From NCBI RefSeq assembly GCF_029953265.1, contig NZ_JASBAO010000001.1, forward strand, positions 558,001 to 622,000: DNA of 64,000 bases, in the 5' to 3' direction. The stretch comes from Commensalibacter oyaizuii (lineage in GTDB: Bacteria; Pseudomonadota; Alphaproteobacteria; Acetobacterales; Acetobacteraceae). Made by a program: the position numbers and the translations under genes. The notes below the pieces were generated by a model that worked only from the letters and a program-made list of their open reading frames with translations, made no database searches and was not told the DNA's origin. Of this stretch, positions 55,823-64,000 are shown piece by piece (the first letter of the stretch is position 1; every line of letters starts with the position of its first letter).

Positions 55823-57025
55823 TTAGACGTTGAAAAACTGGATGATTTTTTGGGTTAACAAACGACCAATATCCTTTTTACTGGCCCTTTTCAAGTGTTG
55901 CTTACCAGAGGATGATAAAATTGTCACCTCATTTTCGACTCCTCCCATAATTTTTGTATTGGGATTAACATCATTGACAACAATCCAGTCGCAATTTTTA
56001 CGTTTTCTTTTGACTTGTGCATTGTCCAGTAAATCATTTGTTTCAGCAGCAAATCCGACAACCAGTTGGGGGCGGATAGGGGCATCTTGAGAGATCCAAG
56101 CCAAAATATCTGGATTTGTCACCATTTCAAAAGTGGGAGGAGGGGCATTTTCGCCCTTTTTTATTTTCACATTTGAAAAATCTTTGACCCGCCAATCTGA
56201 TACTGCAGCCGTCATAACAGCAATATCAACTGGCAAATGTGCAGCACAAGCATCCAACATTTCCTGTGCAGTTGTAACAGATACCACTTTTATATTCGTG
56301 GGCGCATCTAATGCAACGGGACCTGAAATCAATGTTACCTCTGCACCTGCATCGCGCAAACACTCAGCGATTGCATATCCCTGACGGCCAGAAGAATAAT
56401 TTCCTATAAACCTAACAGGATCAATAGGTTCATAAGTTGGCCCCGCAGTTACTAGTGCTTTTTTGCCTATCAGTGCCTGAGAAGATAGAAAATAATCTTG
56501 AATAGCCTGTATCATCACGTCTGGGGCAACCAAGCGACCATAACCAAATTCGCCACATGCCATATCACCACAATCAGGACCAATAAAATGATAACCACGA
56601 TTACAAAGACGCTGATAATTTTCCTGAGTAGCAACGTTTTCCCACATGGCAACATTCATTGCTGGGGCGATAAATACAGGACATGTTGACGGTGTTGCCA
56701 GCAACAAGGCAGAGGCTAGGTCATCAGCACAACCCGTCGACATTTTTGCCATTAAATCAGCACTGGCAGGATAAATAACCACCATATCGGCCTGACGGGA
56801 CAGCCATATATGTTCAATTTCATTTGTTTGGGTTAAGGAAAATAGATCTTGATAGACTTCTTGTCCGCTTAAAGTTTGTACAGAAAGAGGTGTTATAAAT
56901 TCCGCACCACCTTGGGTCAAAATGCACTTCACCTCCATTCCCTGGCCACGTAATAATCGAATAAGCTCAAGCGCTTTATAAGCTGCTATACCACCACTAA
57001 TAATCAATAAAATTCTTTTTTTCAT
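55823..57025 (-). CDS. coaBC: Bifunctional CoaBC (phosphopantothenoylcysteine synthetase/decarboxylase)
   Basis: Two consecutive steps of coenzyme A synthesis. 400 residues from the ATG at 57025; a TTG nine bases upstream is in frame. CoaC half: ISGGIAAYKALELIR, FIAPAMNVAMWEN and the substrate-clamp MACGEFGYGRL with its Cys. CoaB half: VTAGPTYEPIDPVRFIGN, SSGRQGYAIAE, and the KIKKGENAPP segment with the conserved Lys. Length and order are typical. Confidence 0.96.
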   Translation of the reverse strand: MKKRILLIISGGIAAYKALELIRLLRGQGMEVKCILTQGGAEFITPLSVQTLSGQEVYQDLFSLTQTNEIEHIWLSRQADMVVIYPASADLMAKMSTGCADDLASALLLATPSTCPVFIAPAMNVAMWENVATQENYQRLCNRGYHFIGPDCGDMACGEFGYGRLVAPDVMIQAIQDYFLSSQALIGKKALVTAGPTYEPIDPVRFIGNYSSGRQGYAIAECLRDAGAEVTLISGPVALDAPTNIKVVSVTTAQEMLDACAAHLPVDIAVMTAAVSDWRVKDFSNVKIKKGENAPPPTFEMVTNPDILAWISQDAPIRPQLVVGFAAETNDLLDNAQVKRKRKNCDWIVVNDVNPNTKIMGGVENEVTILSSSGKQHLKRASKKDIGRLLTQKIIQFFNV

Positions 57026-57100
57026 CGTAACCAATCTCTATAAAACTTTATAAAAAGTAAGAAATCTATGCTTTTATCATAGCTGTAAATCGGGGTATTC

Positions 57101-57455
57101 TTAAGTGACAATAACCATACCTTGCGTAATTACAGTCCAATCAAGAGCAATATCATCTGTAATAGGAACGATAATCAGTGGAATAGTCAGATCGTCCTCT
57201 TTAACAAAACAACTAATAAAATCTAGTAGATCATTTTTATAAGATTAAACAACACTCCCAGTATAAAATAATCTTTTCCTTTATATCTGGGATAATGATT
57301 CACGACGTAATAGCGATGATATATTAATATCTCAGATAAATTATCAACATTAACTGTTTTTAAAGTTTTGTATTTTTTGAAGACTCAAAATAAATCATAA
57401 AGATATTTGCGGTTTCACCTTTATCAAATATCTTTATTTTCTTATATGGGCAAGA
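57101..57455 (-). pseudogene. Frameshifted gene remnant, family unknown
   Basis: The 475 bp between coaBC and ubiE hold no intact gene, but the minus strand contains three consecutive open segments in different frames that read as one decayed protein. They are (N to C): IKIFDKGETANIFMIYFESS (about 57366-57455), then NVDNLSEILIYHRYYVVN and RYKGKDYFILGVLFNL, then NDLLDFISCFVKEDDLTIPL ending WTVITQGMVIVT with a TAA at 57101-57103. The frame changes fall near A-runs around 57372 and 57235. No start codon with a ribosome site is evident. I do not recognise the family. Confidence 0.45.
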
Positions 57456-57500
57456 TTATAGTCCACATACCAAACCATGATTCCTTGAAATATAATTTTT

Positions 57501-58274
57501 TTAAATACGCCACCCAGAATGAATGGCCGCAATACCACCTGAAAGATTTTGATACGTTACCCGTTCCAAACCAGCATTTTCCATCATAGATTTCAAGGTT
57601 TCTTGATCTGGAAATGTTCGGATACTCTCAGCTAAATATTGATAGCTTTCGCTGTCCTTTGCAATAATTTGACCTATACGAGGTAACGCTTGAAAGGACC
57701 AAGCATCATATAAAGGTCGCAGCATCGGAATAATAAGTTTTGAGAACTCTAGACACAAAAACCGTCCCCCTGGCTTTAAAACGCGCCGCGCCTCAGCCAA
57801 AACATTTTCCTTGTGCGTGCAGTTACGCAACCCAAAAGAAATCGTAACCCGATCAACAGAGCGATCAGGCAAACAAATATTTTCTCCATCAACACAAAAT
57901 AAACGAATATTGTCAACATATCCCCTGTTTAATGCACGACCTTGGCCAACACTTAACATACTGTAATTAATATCTGTTAGGTATGCTGTGCCACCACCAC
58001 GTTTTAACCAGCCAAAACTAATATCCCCTGTTCCACCAGCCAAATCCAACAAGGTTAAATTAGGACGCGGTGCCAGTTCCTGAATAAAAATCTGTTTCCA
58101 TACACGATGAATACCCAGCGACATCAAATCGTTCATGATATCATATTTGGGTGCAACACTGTCGAATACAGCCTTGACCATCGAAGGTTTTTCTTTTTGA
58201 TCAACCTTGCGAAACCCGAAATCTGTGACTTGATCTTCTGCTTCAAAAGAAGAATGATTACTATTATTATTCAT
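57501..58274 (-). CDS. ubiE: Demethylmenaquinone/2-methoxy-6-polyprenyl-benzoquinol methyltransferase
   Basis: C-methylation step of ubiquinone (and menaquinone) synthesis. 257 residues with the UbiE signature: VFDSVAPKYDIMNDLMSLGIHRVWK near residue 40 (key VAPKYDIMNDLMS), SAM motif LDLAGGTGDI, VTISFGLRNCTHKE, and RVLKPGGRFLCLEFSK. The C-terminus YQNLSGGIAAIHSGWRI is intact. Divergent from mutM with 23 bp between start codons. Confidence 0.96.
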   Translation of the reverse strand: MNNNSNHSSFEAEDQVTDFGFRKVDQKEKPSMVKAVFDSVAPKYDIMNDLMSLGIHRVWKQIFIQELAPRPNLTLLDLAGGTGDISFGWLKRGGGTAYLTDINYSMLSVGQGRALNRGYVDNIRLFCVDGENICLPDRSVDRVTISFGLRNCTHKENVLAEARRVLKPGGRFLCLEFSKLIIPMLRPLYDAWSFQALPRIGQIIAKDSESYQYLAESIRTFPDQETLKSMMENAGLERVTYQNLSGGIAAIHSGWRI

Positions 58275-58297
58275 AATTAATTAACTTAGAAAACCCT

Positions 58298-59146
58298 ATG
58301 CCAGAATTACCAGAAGTTGAAACAATCAAACGTGGATTAGAACAAAGCCTTATCAACCAAACCATTGTTTCTGTGAAATGCCATCGTGATCATTTACGCA
58401 TCCCCATTCCAAAAAATTTGGATTCTGTTTTGATGAATGCGCAGATAATTAATTTCACCAGACGAGGTAAATATATCTTAATCCACCTAAATAACCAACA
58501 GACTATTTTAATTCATTTGGGGATGTCAGGGAAAATGATTGTCCGTCCCCATAATTCATCTTATATCTTACAAAAACATGAACATTTAACTGTTCTTACC
58601 AAAGAGGGGCAATGCTTAAGTTATATAGATCCCAGACGTTTTGGTATGATCGATATATTTCCAAGTAATCAGACCCATAGATTATTAGTTCGTATGGGAC
58701 CAGAACCGATTATACCAAAAACAAAATATTCCCAGTTTTCTTCTTATTTATACAATCAACTGCAAAAGAAAAAGCAATCCATTAAAAGCAGCCTATTAGA
58801 TCAACATCTTATTGCTGGTTTGGGAAATATATATGTATGTGAGGCATTGTTTTTGGCCGAAATTTCACCCTTGCGCCCCTCAAATTCTATAACCTTGGAA
58901 GAAACATTCCATATCGTTAAAGCCATTCAAACGATATTGACCAAAGCCATTAAAGCAGGGGGGTCCAGTATGCGTGATTATGTACATTCCGATGGTAAGC
59001 GGGGGTATTTCCAAATGCAATGGAATGTTTATGGAAAAGAAAAGGAAAATTGCTCAAAATGTTTGACAAAAGGAAAAAAAACATTAATAAAACGAACAAC
59101 ACAAGCTGGTCGTTCAAGTTTTTATTGCGATACATGCCAACGATAA
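58298..59146 (+). CDS. mutM: Formamidopyrimidine-DNA glycosylase
   Basis: Removes 8-oxoguanine and Fapy lesions. 282 residues with the essential N-terminal Pro2-Glu3 (MPELPEVETI), Lys58 in RRGKYILI, the H2TH region SSLLDQHLIAGLGNIYVCEALF (key GLGNIY), and a C-terminal zinc finger Cys252, 255, 277, 280. The finger loop is 21 residues, longer than the 16 in E. coli but usual in alphaproteobacteria. rpsT follows after 109 bp. Confidence 0.95.
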   Translation: MPELPEVETIKRGLEQSLINQTIVSVKCHRDHLRIPIPKNLDSVLMNAQIINFTRRGKYILIHLNNQQTILIHLGMSGKMIVRPHNSSYILQKHEHLTVLTKEGQCLSYIDPRRFGMIDIFPSNQTHRLLVRMGPEPIIPKTKYSQFSSYLYNQLQKKKQSIKSSLLDQHLIAGLGNIYVCEALFLAEISPLRPSNSITLEETFHIVKAIQTILTKAIKAGGSSMRDYVHSDGKRGYFQMQWNVYGKEKENCSKCLTKGKKTLIKRTTQAGRSSFYCDTCQR

Positions 59147-59159
59147 AAAGTTTTTTATC

Positions 59160-59188
59160 TTGACGAAGATCGAATAAAAGGTTAAAAA
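59160..59188 (+). promoter_or_regulatory. Putative promoter of rpsT
   Basis: TTGACG (59160-59165), 17-bp spacer, TAAAAA (59183-59188). Downstream in the leader lies the dyad TATATCA-TCG-TGATATA (59204-59220), a possible operator or mRNA hairpin 35 bp before the start codon. Confidence 0.4.
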
Positions 59189-59255
59189 CCAAGCTTTAAA
59201 TAATATATCATCGTGATATAAGTTTGTTTTTATAAAAGAAGTACACAGGAAATCC

Positions 59256-59525
59256 ATGGCGAATATCGCATCTGCGCGTAAGCGTATACGTCAAACTTTG
59301 AAACGCACTGAACGAAACAAAGCTCGTAAGTCAAGGGTGCGTACATTTGTTAAAAAAGTTGAAGAAGCACTTTTAGCTGGCAATAAAGAAGACGCATTAG
59401 TTGCGCTTCGCAATGCTCAACCAGAACTACAAAGAGCTTGTGGTAAGGGGATCATGCACAAAAATACAGCTGCACGCAAAATCTCCCGTTTATCCAGCAA
59501 AATTAAAAAATTAGCTTCTGCTTAA
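59256..59525 (+). CDS. rpsT: 30S ribosomal protein S20
   Basis: 89-residue basic helical protein binding the 5' domain of 16S rRNA. Typical sequence: [17 protein letters not shown] at the start, [14 protein letters not shown], and [20 protein letters not shown] at the end. CAGGA lies just upstream of the ATG. Two hairpins follow the gene. Position between mutM and dnaA is usual in this group. Confidence 0.97.
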   Translation: MANIASARKRIRQTLKRTERNKARKSRVRTFVKKVEEALLAGNKEDALVALRNAQPELQRACGKGIMHKNTAARKISRLSSKIKKLASA

Positions 59526-59551
59526 TTTTTTGAACTAACACTTAAATTATC

Positions 59552-59579
59552 TTAGCAAAAGGTTTATATCTTTTGCTAA
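59552..59579 (+). terminator. AT-rich hairpin after rpsT
   Basis: Perfect 10-bp stem TTAGCAAAAG (59552-59561) with 59570-59579 and an 8-nt loop, 27 bp after the rpsT stop. A partial T-rich stretch follows. Acts perhaps together with the stronger terminator 30 bp further on. Confidence 0.45.
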
Positions 59580-59608
59580 ACTTGTCTATTTTAAATAGAG
59601 AAAAGAAG

Positions 59609-59641
59609 CCGGCGAATGTTACCATTCATCGGATTTTTTTT
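59609..59641 (+). terminator. Rho-independent terminator between rpsT and dnaA
   Basis: CCGGCGAATG (59609-59618), loop TTAC, CATTCATCGG (59623-59632; one G-U pair and one mismatch), then A and eight T residues (59634-59641). A classic intrinsic terminator that separates rpsT from dnaA transcription. Confidence 0.75.
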
Positions 59642-59646
59642 GTACA

Positions 59647-59703
59647 ACCCCTTCACAAAACATTAAAGATTTTTTTGGTACTTTATAAAAAGGTTGAAGG
59701 GGT
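59647..59703. repeat. 9-bp inverted repeat framing the dnaA promoter region
   Basis: ACCCCTTCA (59647-59655) and TGAAGGGGT (59695-59703) are perfect complements 39 bp apart, within the 118 bp between the terminator and the dnaA ATG. The spacer is AT-rich and would contain the promoter. Could be paired binding sites for a regulator, or chance. Confidence 0.4.
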
Positions 59704-59759
59704 GTATTCTATCAAATCCATACTTGTTTCCAACTTTGTAACAAAAGCTCTCTGAACCC

Positions 59760-61259
59760 ATGTCTGAATTTACTGAAGAATCAAAAGAGTTTCATCTATC
59801 CCTACAAGATGCAGATTCAACAACATTAAAATCTATTCTAGAAATTCACTGGGACCGCATTTGTAATCGTCTGAAAGCCGAGGTAGGTGAGGTTGAATAC
59901 CGCACTTGGTTACAACAAATAACCCTTGGTGGAATTGAAGAGGACGAATTAACACTGTATCTGCCAACACGTTTTTTGCGTGACTGGGTGAGGTCGCAAT
60001 ATAACAGCAAATTAAATCAATTATGGAACACCGAGCTGCCTCAAATTCGTCGGGTTGAGCTTGCTTTAACGCCCACTTCTGATACTCCTGCGAACACCTC
60101 ACCTGTACAAGAGGAAATACCTAGCCAAGCATCAAAAACTAACGATTTCAATCCTATAAAAAAAACACAAAAACAAGCACCCCCAACTGTGATTGAAGAG
60201 CCAGAAATAAAAGAAGCAGATGAAGGTAAAATTCCTTTGCAAACCCAACTGGACCCTCGATTTACATTTGACAATTTTATTGTTGGGAAACCCAATGAAT
60301 TTGCCTATGCCTGTTCCAGGCGGGTGGCCGAACGCCCTTCCAGCCCTGGATTTAATCCGTTGTTTCTTTATGGTGGGGTAGGGCTTGGAAAGACACACTT
60401 AATGCACGCCATCGGCTTTGAACTAGCCAAAGCTGGAAATATTTCTGTTTCCTATATGTCTGCAGAAAAATTCATGTATCGTTTTATTGCTTCTATTCGC
60501 TCTCAATCTACCATTGAGTTCAAGGAAGAGTTAAGGTCTGTTGATGTATTAATGATTGATGATTTGCAGTTTTTAATTGGCAAAGACAATACACAAGAAG
60601 AATTTTTCCACACATTCAATGCTTTGATTGATGCAGGTCGACAGATTATTGTTTCAGCTGATAAATCCCCCTCTGACCTTTCAGGATTGGAAGACCGTCT
60701 ACGAACTCGTTTGGGATGTGGAATGGTGGCGGATATTCACGCTACCACATATGAATTGCGTATATCAATTTTGGAAGCAAAAGCAGCCTCGGCAAAAGTT
60801 GTTATTTCGCCTAAAGTTATGGAATTTTTAGCCCATAAAATCACAACCAACGTTCGAGAATTAGAAGGAGCTTTAAATCGATTGATTGCTCATGCTAATT
60901 TATTTGGTCGTCCCATTACCCTAGAGGCAACCCAAGAAGTTTTACATGATATTTTAAAATCCCACGAACGTCGGGTAACGATCGAAGAAATTCAACGAAA
61001 AGTATCAGAACATTGCAATATTCGTCAAACGGATATGACCTCTGCACGTCGAGCACGCGCTGTGGCTAGACCTCGTCAAATTGCAATGTATTTAGCAAAA
61101 CAACTTACTAGCCGTTCCTTACCCGAAATTGGTAGAAAATTCGGAAACAGAGATCATACAACCGTCATGCACGCCATCAGCCGTGTTTCAGAGTTAATGG
61201 AAAAAGACAGTTCTTTTGCAGAAGATGTCGAATTATTGCGCAAAATGTTAGAAAATTAG
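59760..61259 (+). CDS. dnaA: Chromosomal replication initiator protein DnaA
   Basis: Binds DnaA boxes and opens the origin. 499 residues: domain I (about 28-100, WLQQITLGGIEEDELTL), a charged linker (100-160), AAA+ domain starting at DPRFTFDNFIVGKPNEFAYA with Walker A GGVGLGKT (205-212) and Walker B LMIDDLQF, and the C-terminal HTH with the box-binding signature NRDHTTVMHA (463-472). No cluster of DnaA boxes is seen in its own upstream or downstream intergenic regions. dnaN follows after 95 bp. Confidence 0.97.
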   Translation: MSEFTEESKEFHLSLQDADSTTLKSILEIHWDRICNRLKAEVGEVEYRTWLQQITLGGIEEDELTLYLPTRFLRDWVRSQYNSKLNQLWNTELPQIRRVELALTPTSDTPANTSPVQEEIPSQASKTNDFNPIKKTQKQAPPTVIEEPEIKEADEGKIPLQTQLDPRFTFDNFIVGKPNEFAYACSRRVAERPSSPGFNPLFLYGGVGLGKTHLMHAIGFELAKAGNISVSYMSAEKFMYRFIASIRSQSTIEFKEELRSVDVLMIDDLQFLIGKDNTQEEFFHTFNALIDAGRQIIVSADKSPSDLSGLEDRLRTRLGCGMVADIHATTYELRISILEAKAASAKVVISPKVMEFLAHKITTNVRELEGALNRLIAHANLFGRPITLEATQEVLHDILKSHERRVTIEEIQRKVSEHCNIRQTDMTSARRARAVARPRQIAMYLAKQLTSRSLPEIGRKFGNRDHTTVMHAISRVSELMEKDSSFAEDVELLRKMLEN

Positions 61260-61354
61260 TTAGTTTTTTATAGAAATTAATGACAAATTCTGATATTTAA
61301 TGAAGATTCATAGCATAATTTTACATGTATATTTTACAGAATAGGTCATAGTTA

Positions 61355-62482
61355 ATGAAGCTGAAGGTTGATCGTACTATTTTACTTAAAGCCCTGGCAC
61401 ATATTCAAAGTGTTGCAGAGAAGCGAAACACTATTCCCATCCTTGCCAATGTTTTAATTGAAGTACAAGATGGTTTGATGACATTGACAGCAACAGATAT
61501 GGAAATTGCTATCATCGAGACCATACCAGCTGAATCCTTAGAAAACGGCTCTGTAACTGCACCTGCTTCTGTTTTATATGAGATTGTTCGAAAGTTACCT
61601 GATACAGCCCTCGTCGAGTTGAGCCATAATAATGATGACATGCCATTATCGTTACGAGCAGGCAAATATGCAACCAGCCTCAATGTTTTAAGTGTAAATG
61701 ATTTTCCATCTATGACCTCTGGTGATTTTCCTCACCATTTTAATATTCCAACGGAAACCTTAAAAAAGCTGATAGAACAAACACGCTTTGCTATTTCAAC
61801 AGAGGAAACACGTTATTACCTAAATGGAATTTACCTTCATATTATGGATAATAGCGACGGGGAAAAGAAACTTTGTGCTGTTGCAACAGATGGTCATCGT
61901 TTGGCCAGAGTAGAAAGTACAATGCCAGAAGGGGCAGAAAACATTCCAGGGATCATTATTCCCCGCAAAACGGTCTATGAAGTATATAAATTATTAGAAG
62001 AGGCCAATGACACTATTCAAATCTTGGTGTCTGATACGCGCATTCAAATTAAGTTTGGTGATATTACGCTTACATCAAAATTAATTGATGGAACTTTCCC
62101 AGAATATGAACGGGTTATACCCAAAAACAACACCAAAGTTCTACGTGTTGGCAAACAAGATTTCGCCATGGCCGTGGCTCGTGTCGCTGCAATCAGTATG
62201 GAAAGATCTCGTCCTGTAAAATTATCTTTGGACACTAATTCTTTAATCCTTTCTGCCAGCAGCGTTGATCAAGGAAATGCCAAAGAGGAATTAGATGAAA
62301 CCCAAGTACAGTATGACTCTGATCCCTTGGAAATTGGCTTTCAGGCTCGCTATTTAAATGACATAACGGATCAAATTGATAACCAGGTTGAGTTTGTTTT
62401 GTCAGATAACTCAGCCCCAACCATTGTGCGCGATGTCGATGATCCGTCAGCGTTATATGTTCTGATGCCTATGCGCGTGTAG
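61355..62482 (+). CDS. dnaN: DNA polymerase III beta subunit (sliding clamp)
   Basis: Ring-shaped processivity clamp. 375 residues in three similar domains; MKLKVDRTILLKALAHIQSVAEKRNTIPILANVLIEV is typical at the start (key VAEKRNTIPILANVL), with ATDMEIAI, TDGHRLA in the central domain, and the C-terminal hydrophobic-pocket end YVLMPMRV. Standard dnaA-dnaN-recF order; recF is 32 bp downstream. Confidence 0.97.
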   Translation: MKLKVDRTILLKALAHIQSVAEKRNTIPILANVLIEVQDGLMTLTATDMEIAIIETIPAESLENGSVTAPASVLYEIVRKLPDTALVELSHNNDDMPLSLRAGKYATSLNVLSVNDFPSMTSGDFPHHFNIPTETLKKLIEQTRFAISTEETRYYLNGIYLHIMDNSDGEKKLCAVATDGHRLARVESTMPEGAENIPGIIIPRKTVYEVYKLLEEANDTIQILVSDTRIQIKFGDITLTSKLIDGTFPEYERVIPKNNTKVLRVGKQDFAMAVARVAAISMERSRPVKLSLDTNSLILSASSVDQGNAKEELDETQVQYDSDPLEIGFQARYLNDITDQIDNQVEFVLSDNSAPTIVRDVDDPSALYVLMPMRV

Positions 62483-62514
62483 ATGCTTAGTTTTAACGTT
62501 CGACAATAATAGGG

Positions 62515-63621
62515 ATGACGTCATTACTCCGTCTTACCTTAACCAATTTTCGCAATTACGATCGATTTGTGTGGTCACCAACCGCTCAGAAAGTGGTTAT
62601 TTGCGGACCAAACGGTAGTGGTAAAACCAATTTACTAGAATCCTTGTCCTTACTTGTACCAGGGCGAGGACTACGTAAAAGCCGTATCGAAGATATTGCT
62701 AAAATTGGTCAACAACAAAAAGGATGGGGTATTATCGGGGAATTTGACCATCCTGTTATGGATACTATGGAAATCGCCACGGGCTGCCCCCCATATTCTT
62801 TAAAACGCCAATTTCGGTTAAATAATACAATCTTGCGCAGTCAGCAAGAGCTATCACAATATTTGTCTGCCATATGGTTGACCCCACAGATGGATCGATT
62901 ATTTTTAGAAGGGGCAGCAGGGCGCAGACGCTTTTTAGATCGGTTGATTATTAGTATTGAAACCTACCATACCAAAGAAATATTTGCTTATGAAAAATCT
63001 GTAAGTCAACGTAATAAATTACTTAGCAGCGCGACTTTTGATACAAACTGGTTAAATGCTATCGAAGAATCAATGGCACGACATGCCGTGGCTATAACAG
63101 CCACACGAATAAATTTCATTCGTCAATTAAATAAACTAACTGTCATTGACGATGCTTTTCCAGAAGCTCATTTAAAATTAGTATGTCCGATTGCTGATAG
63201 GTTGCACCATGATCCAGCCATCGTTGTAGAGGATTACCTGCGTCAACAATGGAAAAAGGATCGATTAGTTGACGCTGAAAATCAATCCACACAATTGGGT
63301 ATTCATCGAACCGACGTGATGTTTATCGAAAGAAAAACCAACATGCCTGCATATTTATCTAGTACAGGTCAACAAAAAGCCTTATTAATTGGGATTATCC
63401 TAAAATTAACCGAATTAATAAAAAAACAAAATGTTACCTTACCGCTGTTATTATTAGATGAACCATTGGTTCATTTAGACGAAAATCATCGCCATATATT
63501 GCTTTCCACTTTATTAAATTTAGATGGTTTTATTGTTTTGACTGGCACAGACAAAACTATTTTTAGCCCATGTTTAGGAAAAGCAGAATTTTTACAAATA
63601 AATCAAGGAAAAATCATGTGA
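62515..63621 (+). CDS. recF: DNA replication and repair protein RecF
   Basis: SMC-like ATPase that helps load RecA at gaps. 368 residues with Walker A GPNGSGKT (31-38) after TLTNFRNYD, SVSQRNKLL, the ABC-type signature region LSSTGQQKALLIGI, and Walker B LLLLDEPLVHLDE. The start ATG at 62515 is preceded by AGGG. Length is typical. gyrB follows after 107 bp. Confidence 0.95.
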   Translation: MTSLLRLTLTNFRNYDRFVWSPTAQKVVICGPNGSGKTNLLESLSLLVPGRGLRKSRIEDIAKIGQQQKGWGIIGEFDHPVMDTMEIATGCPPYSLKRQFRLNNTILRSQQELSQYLSAIWLTPQMDRLFLEGAAGRRRFLDRLIISIETYHTKEIFAYEKSVSQRNKLLSSATFDTNWLNAIEESMARHAVAITATRINFIRQLNKLTVIDDAFPEAHLKLVCPIADRLHHDPAIVVEDYLRQQWKKDRLVDAENQSTQLGIHRTDVMFIERKTNMPAYLSSTGQQKALLIGIILKLTELIKKQNVTLPLLLLDEPLVHLDENHRHILLSTLLNLDGFIVLTGTDKTIFSPCLGKAEFLQINQGKIM

Positions 63622-63728
63622 ATATTTCCTTTTTCATCGAAAATCTGCTATGATTTTCTCCAGTTTTTCTTAATTTATCTATAAATTTTACAGATACCTA
63701 ACTACTCATTTTCGGAGCCCTATCAAAT

Positions 63729-64000
63729 ATGGTCACCTCGCACGATTCTTCACTACATTCATCCCCTAATTCTAACGAAAATGACCACGATGAATATGGT
63801 GCTTCTTCTATTTCTGTTTTAAAAGGGTTAGAAGCCGTTAGAAAAAGACCTGGCATGTATATTGGTGATACGGATGATGGCTCTGGCTTGCACCATATGA
63901 TATTTGAAATTATTGATAATGCCGTTGACGAAGCACAAGCTGGATATGCCAATCAATGTTTTATAACCTTAAACAACGATGGCAGTGTTACCGTTCGGGA
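63729..64000 (+). CDS. gyrB: DNA gyrase subunit B, 5' part (continues beyond window)
   Basis: ATPase subunit of gyrase. The first 90 codons are present and the frame is open at the window end. After a polar, non-conserved N-terminal extension of about 25 residues (Ser/Asn/Asp-rich), the GHKL ATPase domain begins: [19 protein letters not shown], then [15 protein letters not shown] with the catalytic Glu60 and Mg-binding Asn64. The start is the ATG at 63729, preceded by CGGAG. Completes the dnaA-dnaN-recF-gyrB cluster. Confidence 0.96.
   Translation, partial: MVTSHDSSLHSSPNSNENDHDEYGASSISVLKGLEAVRKRPGMYIGDTDDGSGLHHMIFEIIDNAVDEAQAGYANQCFITLNNDGSVTVR

Noticed and set aside
59525-59760. Replication origin directly upstream of dnaA
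   Set aside because: No TTATCCACA-like cluster is seen; the space holds two hairpins and a promoter region instead.

Overview
The window is a stretch of bacterial chromosome, visibly AT-rich (A/T third positions, long A/T tracts between genes), packed with housekeeping genes and with no insertion sequence, prophage, CRISPR array or rRNA operon that I could see. Gene content and order point to an alphaproteobacterium: dusB-ntrB-ntrC-ntrY-ntrX-hfq-hflX, the ispDF fusion, the ATP12 chaperone, the COQ10/RatA-like protein, PurS with a small PurL, and mutM-rpsT-dnaA-dnaN-recF-gyrB. Low GC combined with this gene set suggests an insect-associated acetic acid bacterium (Acetobacteraceae, Commensalibacter-like). 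The taxonomic placement is inference; no marker was searched.

Layout. 1-5.3 kb: 3' end of trpC, lipA, a COQ10-like gene, a His-rich secreted protein, then (minus) the CinA amidase domain and a soluble lytic transglycosylase. 5.6-12.0 kb: purine synthesis, purB then purC-purS-[Rap1a/Tai-like]-purQ-purL, running into bolA and a CGFS glutaredoxin. 12-19 kb: small secreted protein, YraN, cardiolipin synthase, EEP phosphatase, AI-2E-type permease, metC, comM. 19.3-22.3 kb (minus): cytochrome c - hisN - serA. 22.4-27.3 kb: kdsB-pheA-dapA-smpB, ackA, a secreted protein. 27.3-34.0 kb: an origin-like intergenic segment, a small lipoprotein, rarA-rluC-asmA-atp12 and a DUF3050 gene. 34.2-44.2 kb: ispDF (minus), then the dusB-ntrBCYX-hfq-hflX operon. 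44.2-52.2 kb: GNAT-like protein, SDR, tRNA-Cys, a PCMT-like protein, tolC, valS, msrA. 52.2-58.3 kb (minus): two-gene anion-type ABC transporter, dut, coaBC, a decayed gene, ubiE. 58.3-64.0 kb: mutM, rpsT, dnaA, dnaN, recF and the start of gyrB.

How the genes fit together. Translational coupling (ATGA or 1-14 bp overlaps) ties together purS/Rap1a-like/purQ/purL, kdsB/pheA, rarA/rluC/asmA and ntrY/ntrX. The purine block covers several consecutive steps of IMP synthesis plus adenylosuccinate lyase. The ntr block holds two complete sensor/regulator pairs and the RNA chaperone Hfq. The last 6 kb is the replication-initiation and repair cluster.

Most of the window is conserved backbone and I do not see a clearly new multi-gene system. 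The observations most worth a second look are: an NtrC that has lost the sigma-54 contact loop and carries Asn in place of the Walker B Asp; a periplasmic Rap1a/Tai-like protein translationally coupled inside the purine operon; an intergenic segment at 27.35-27.61 kb with clustered DnaA-box-like sites next to an AT-rich tract; and a frameshifted gene remnant at 57.1-57.46 kb.
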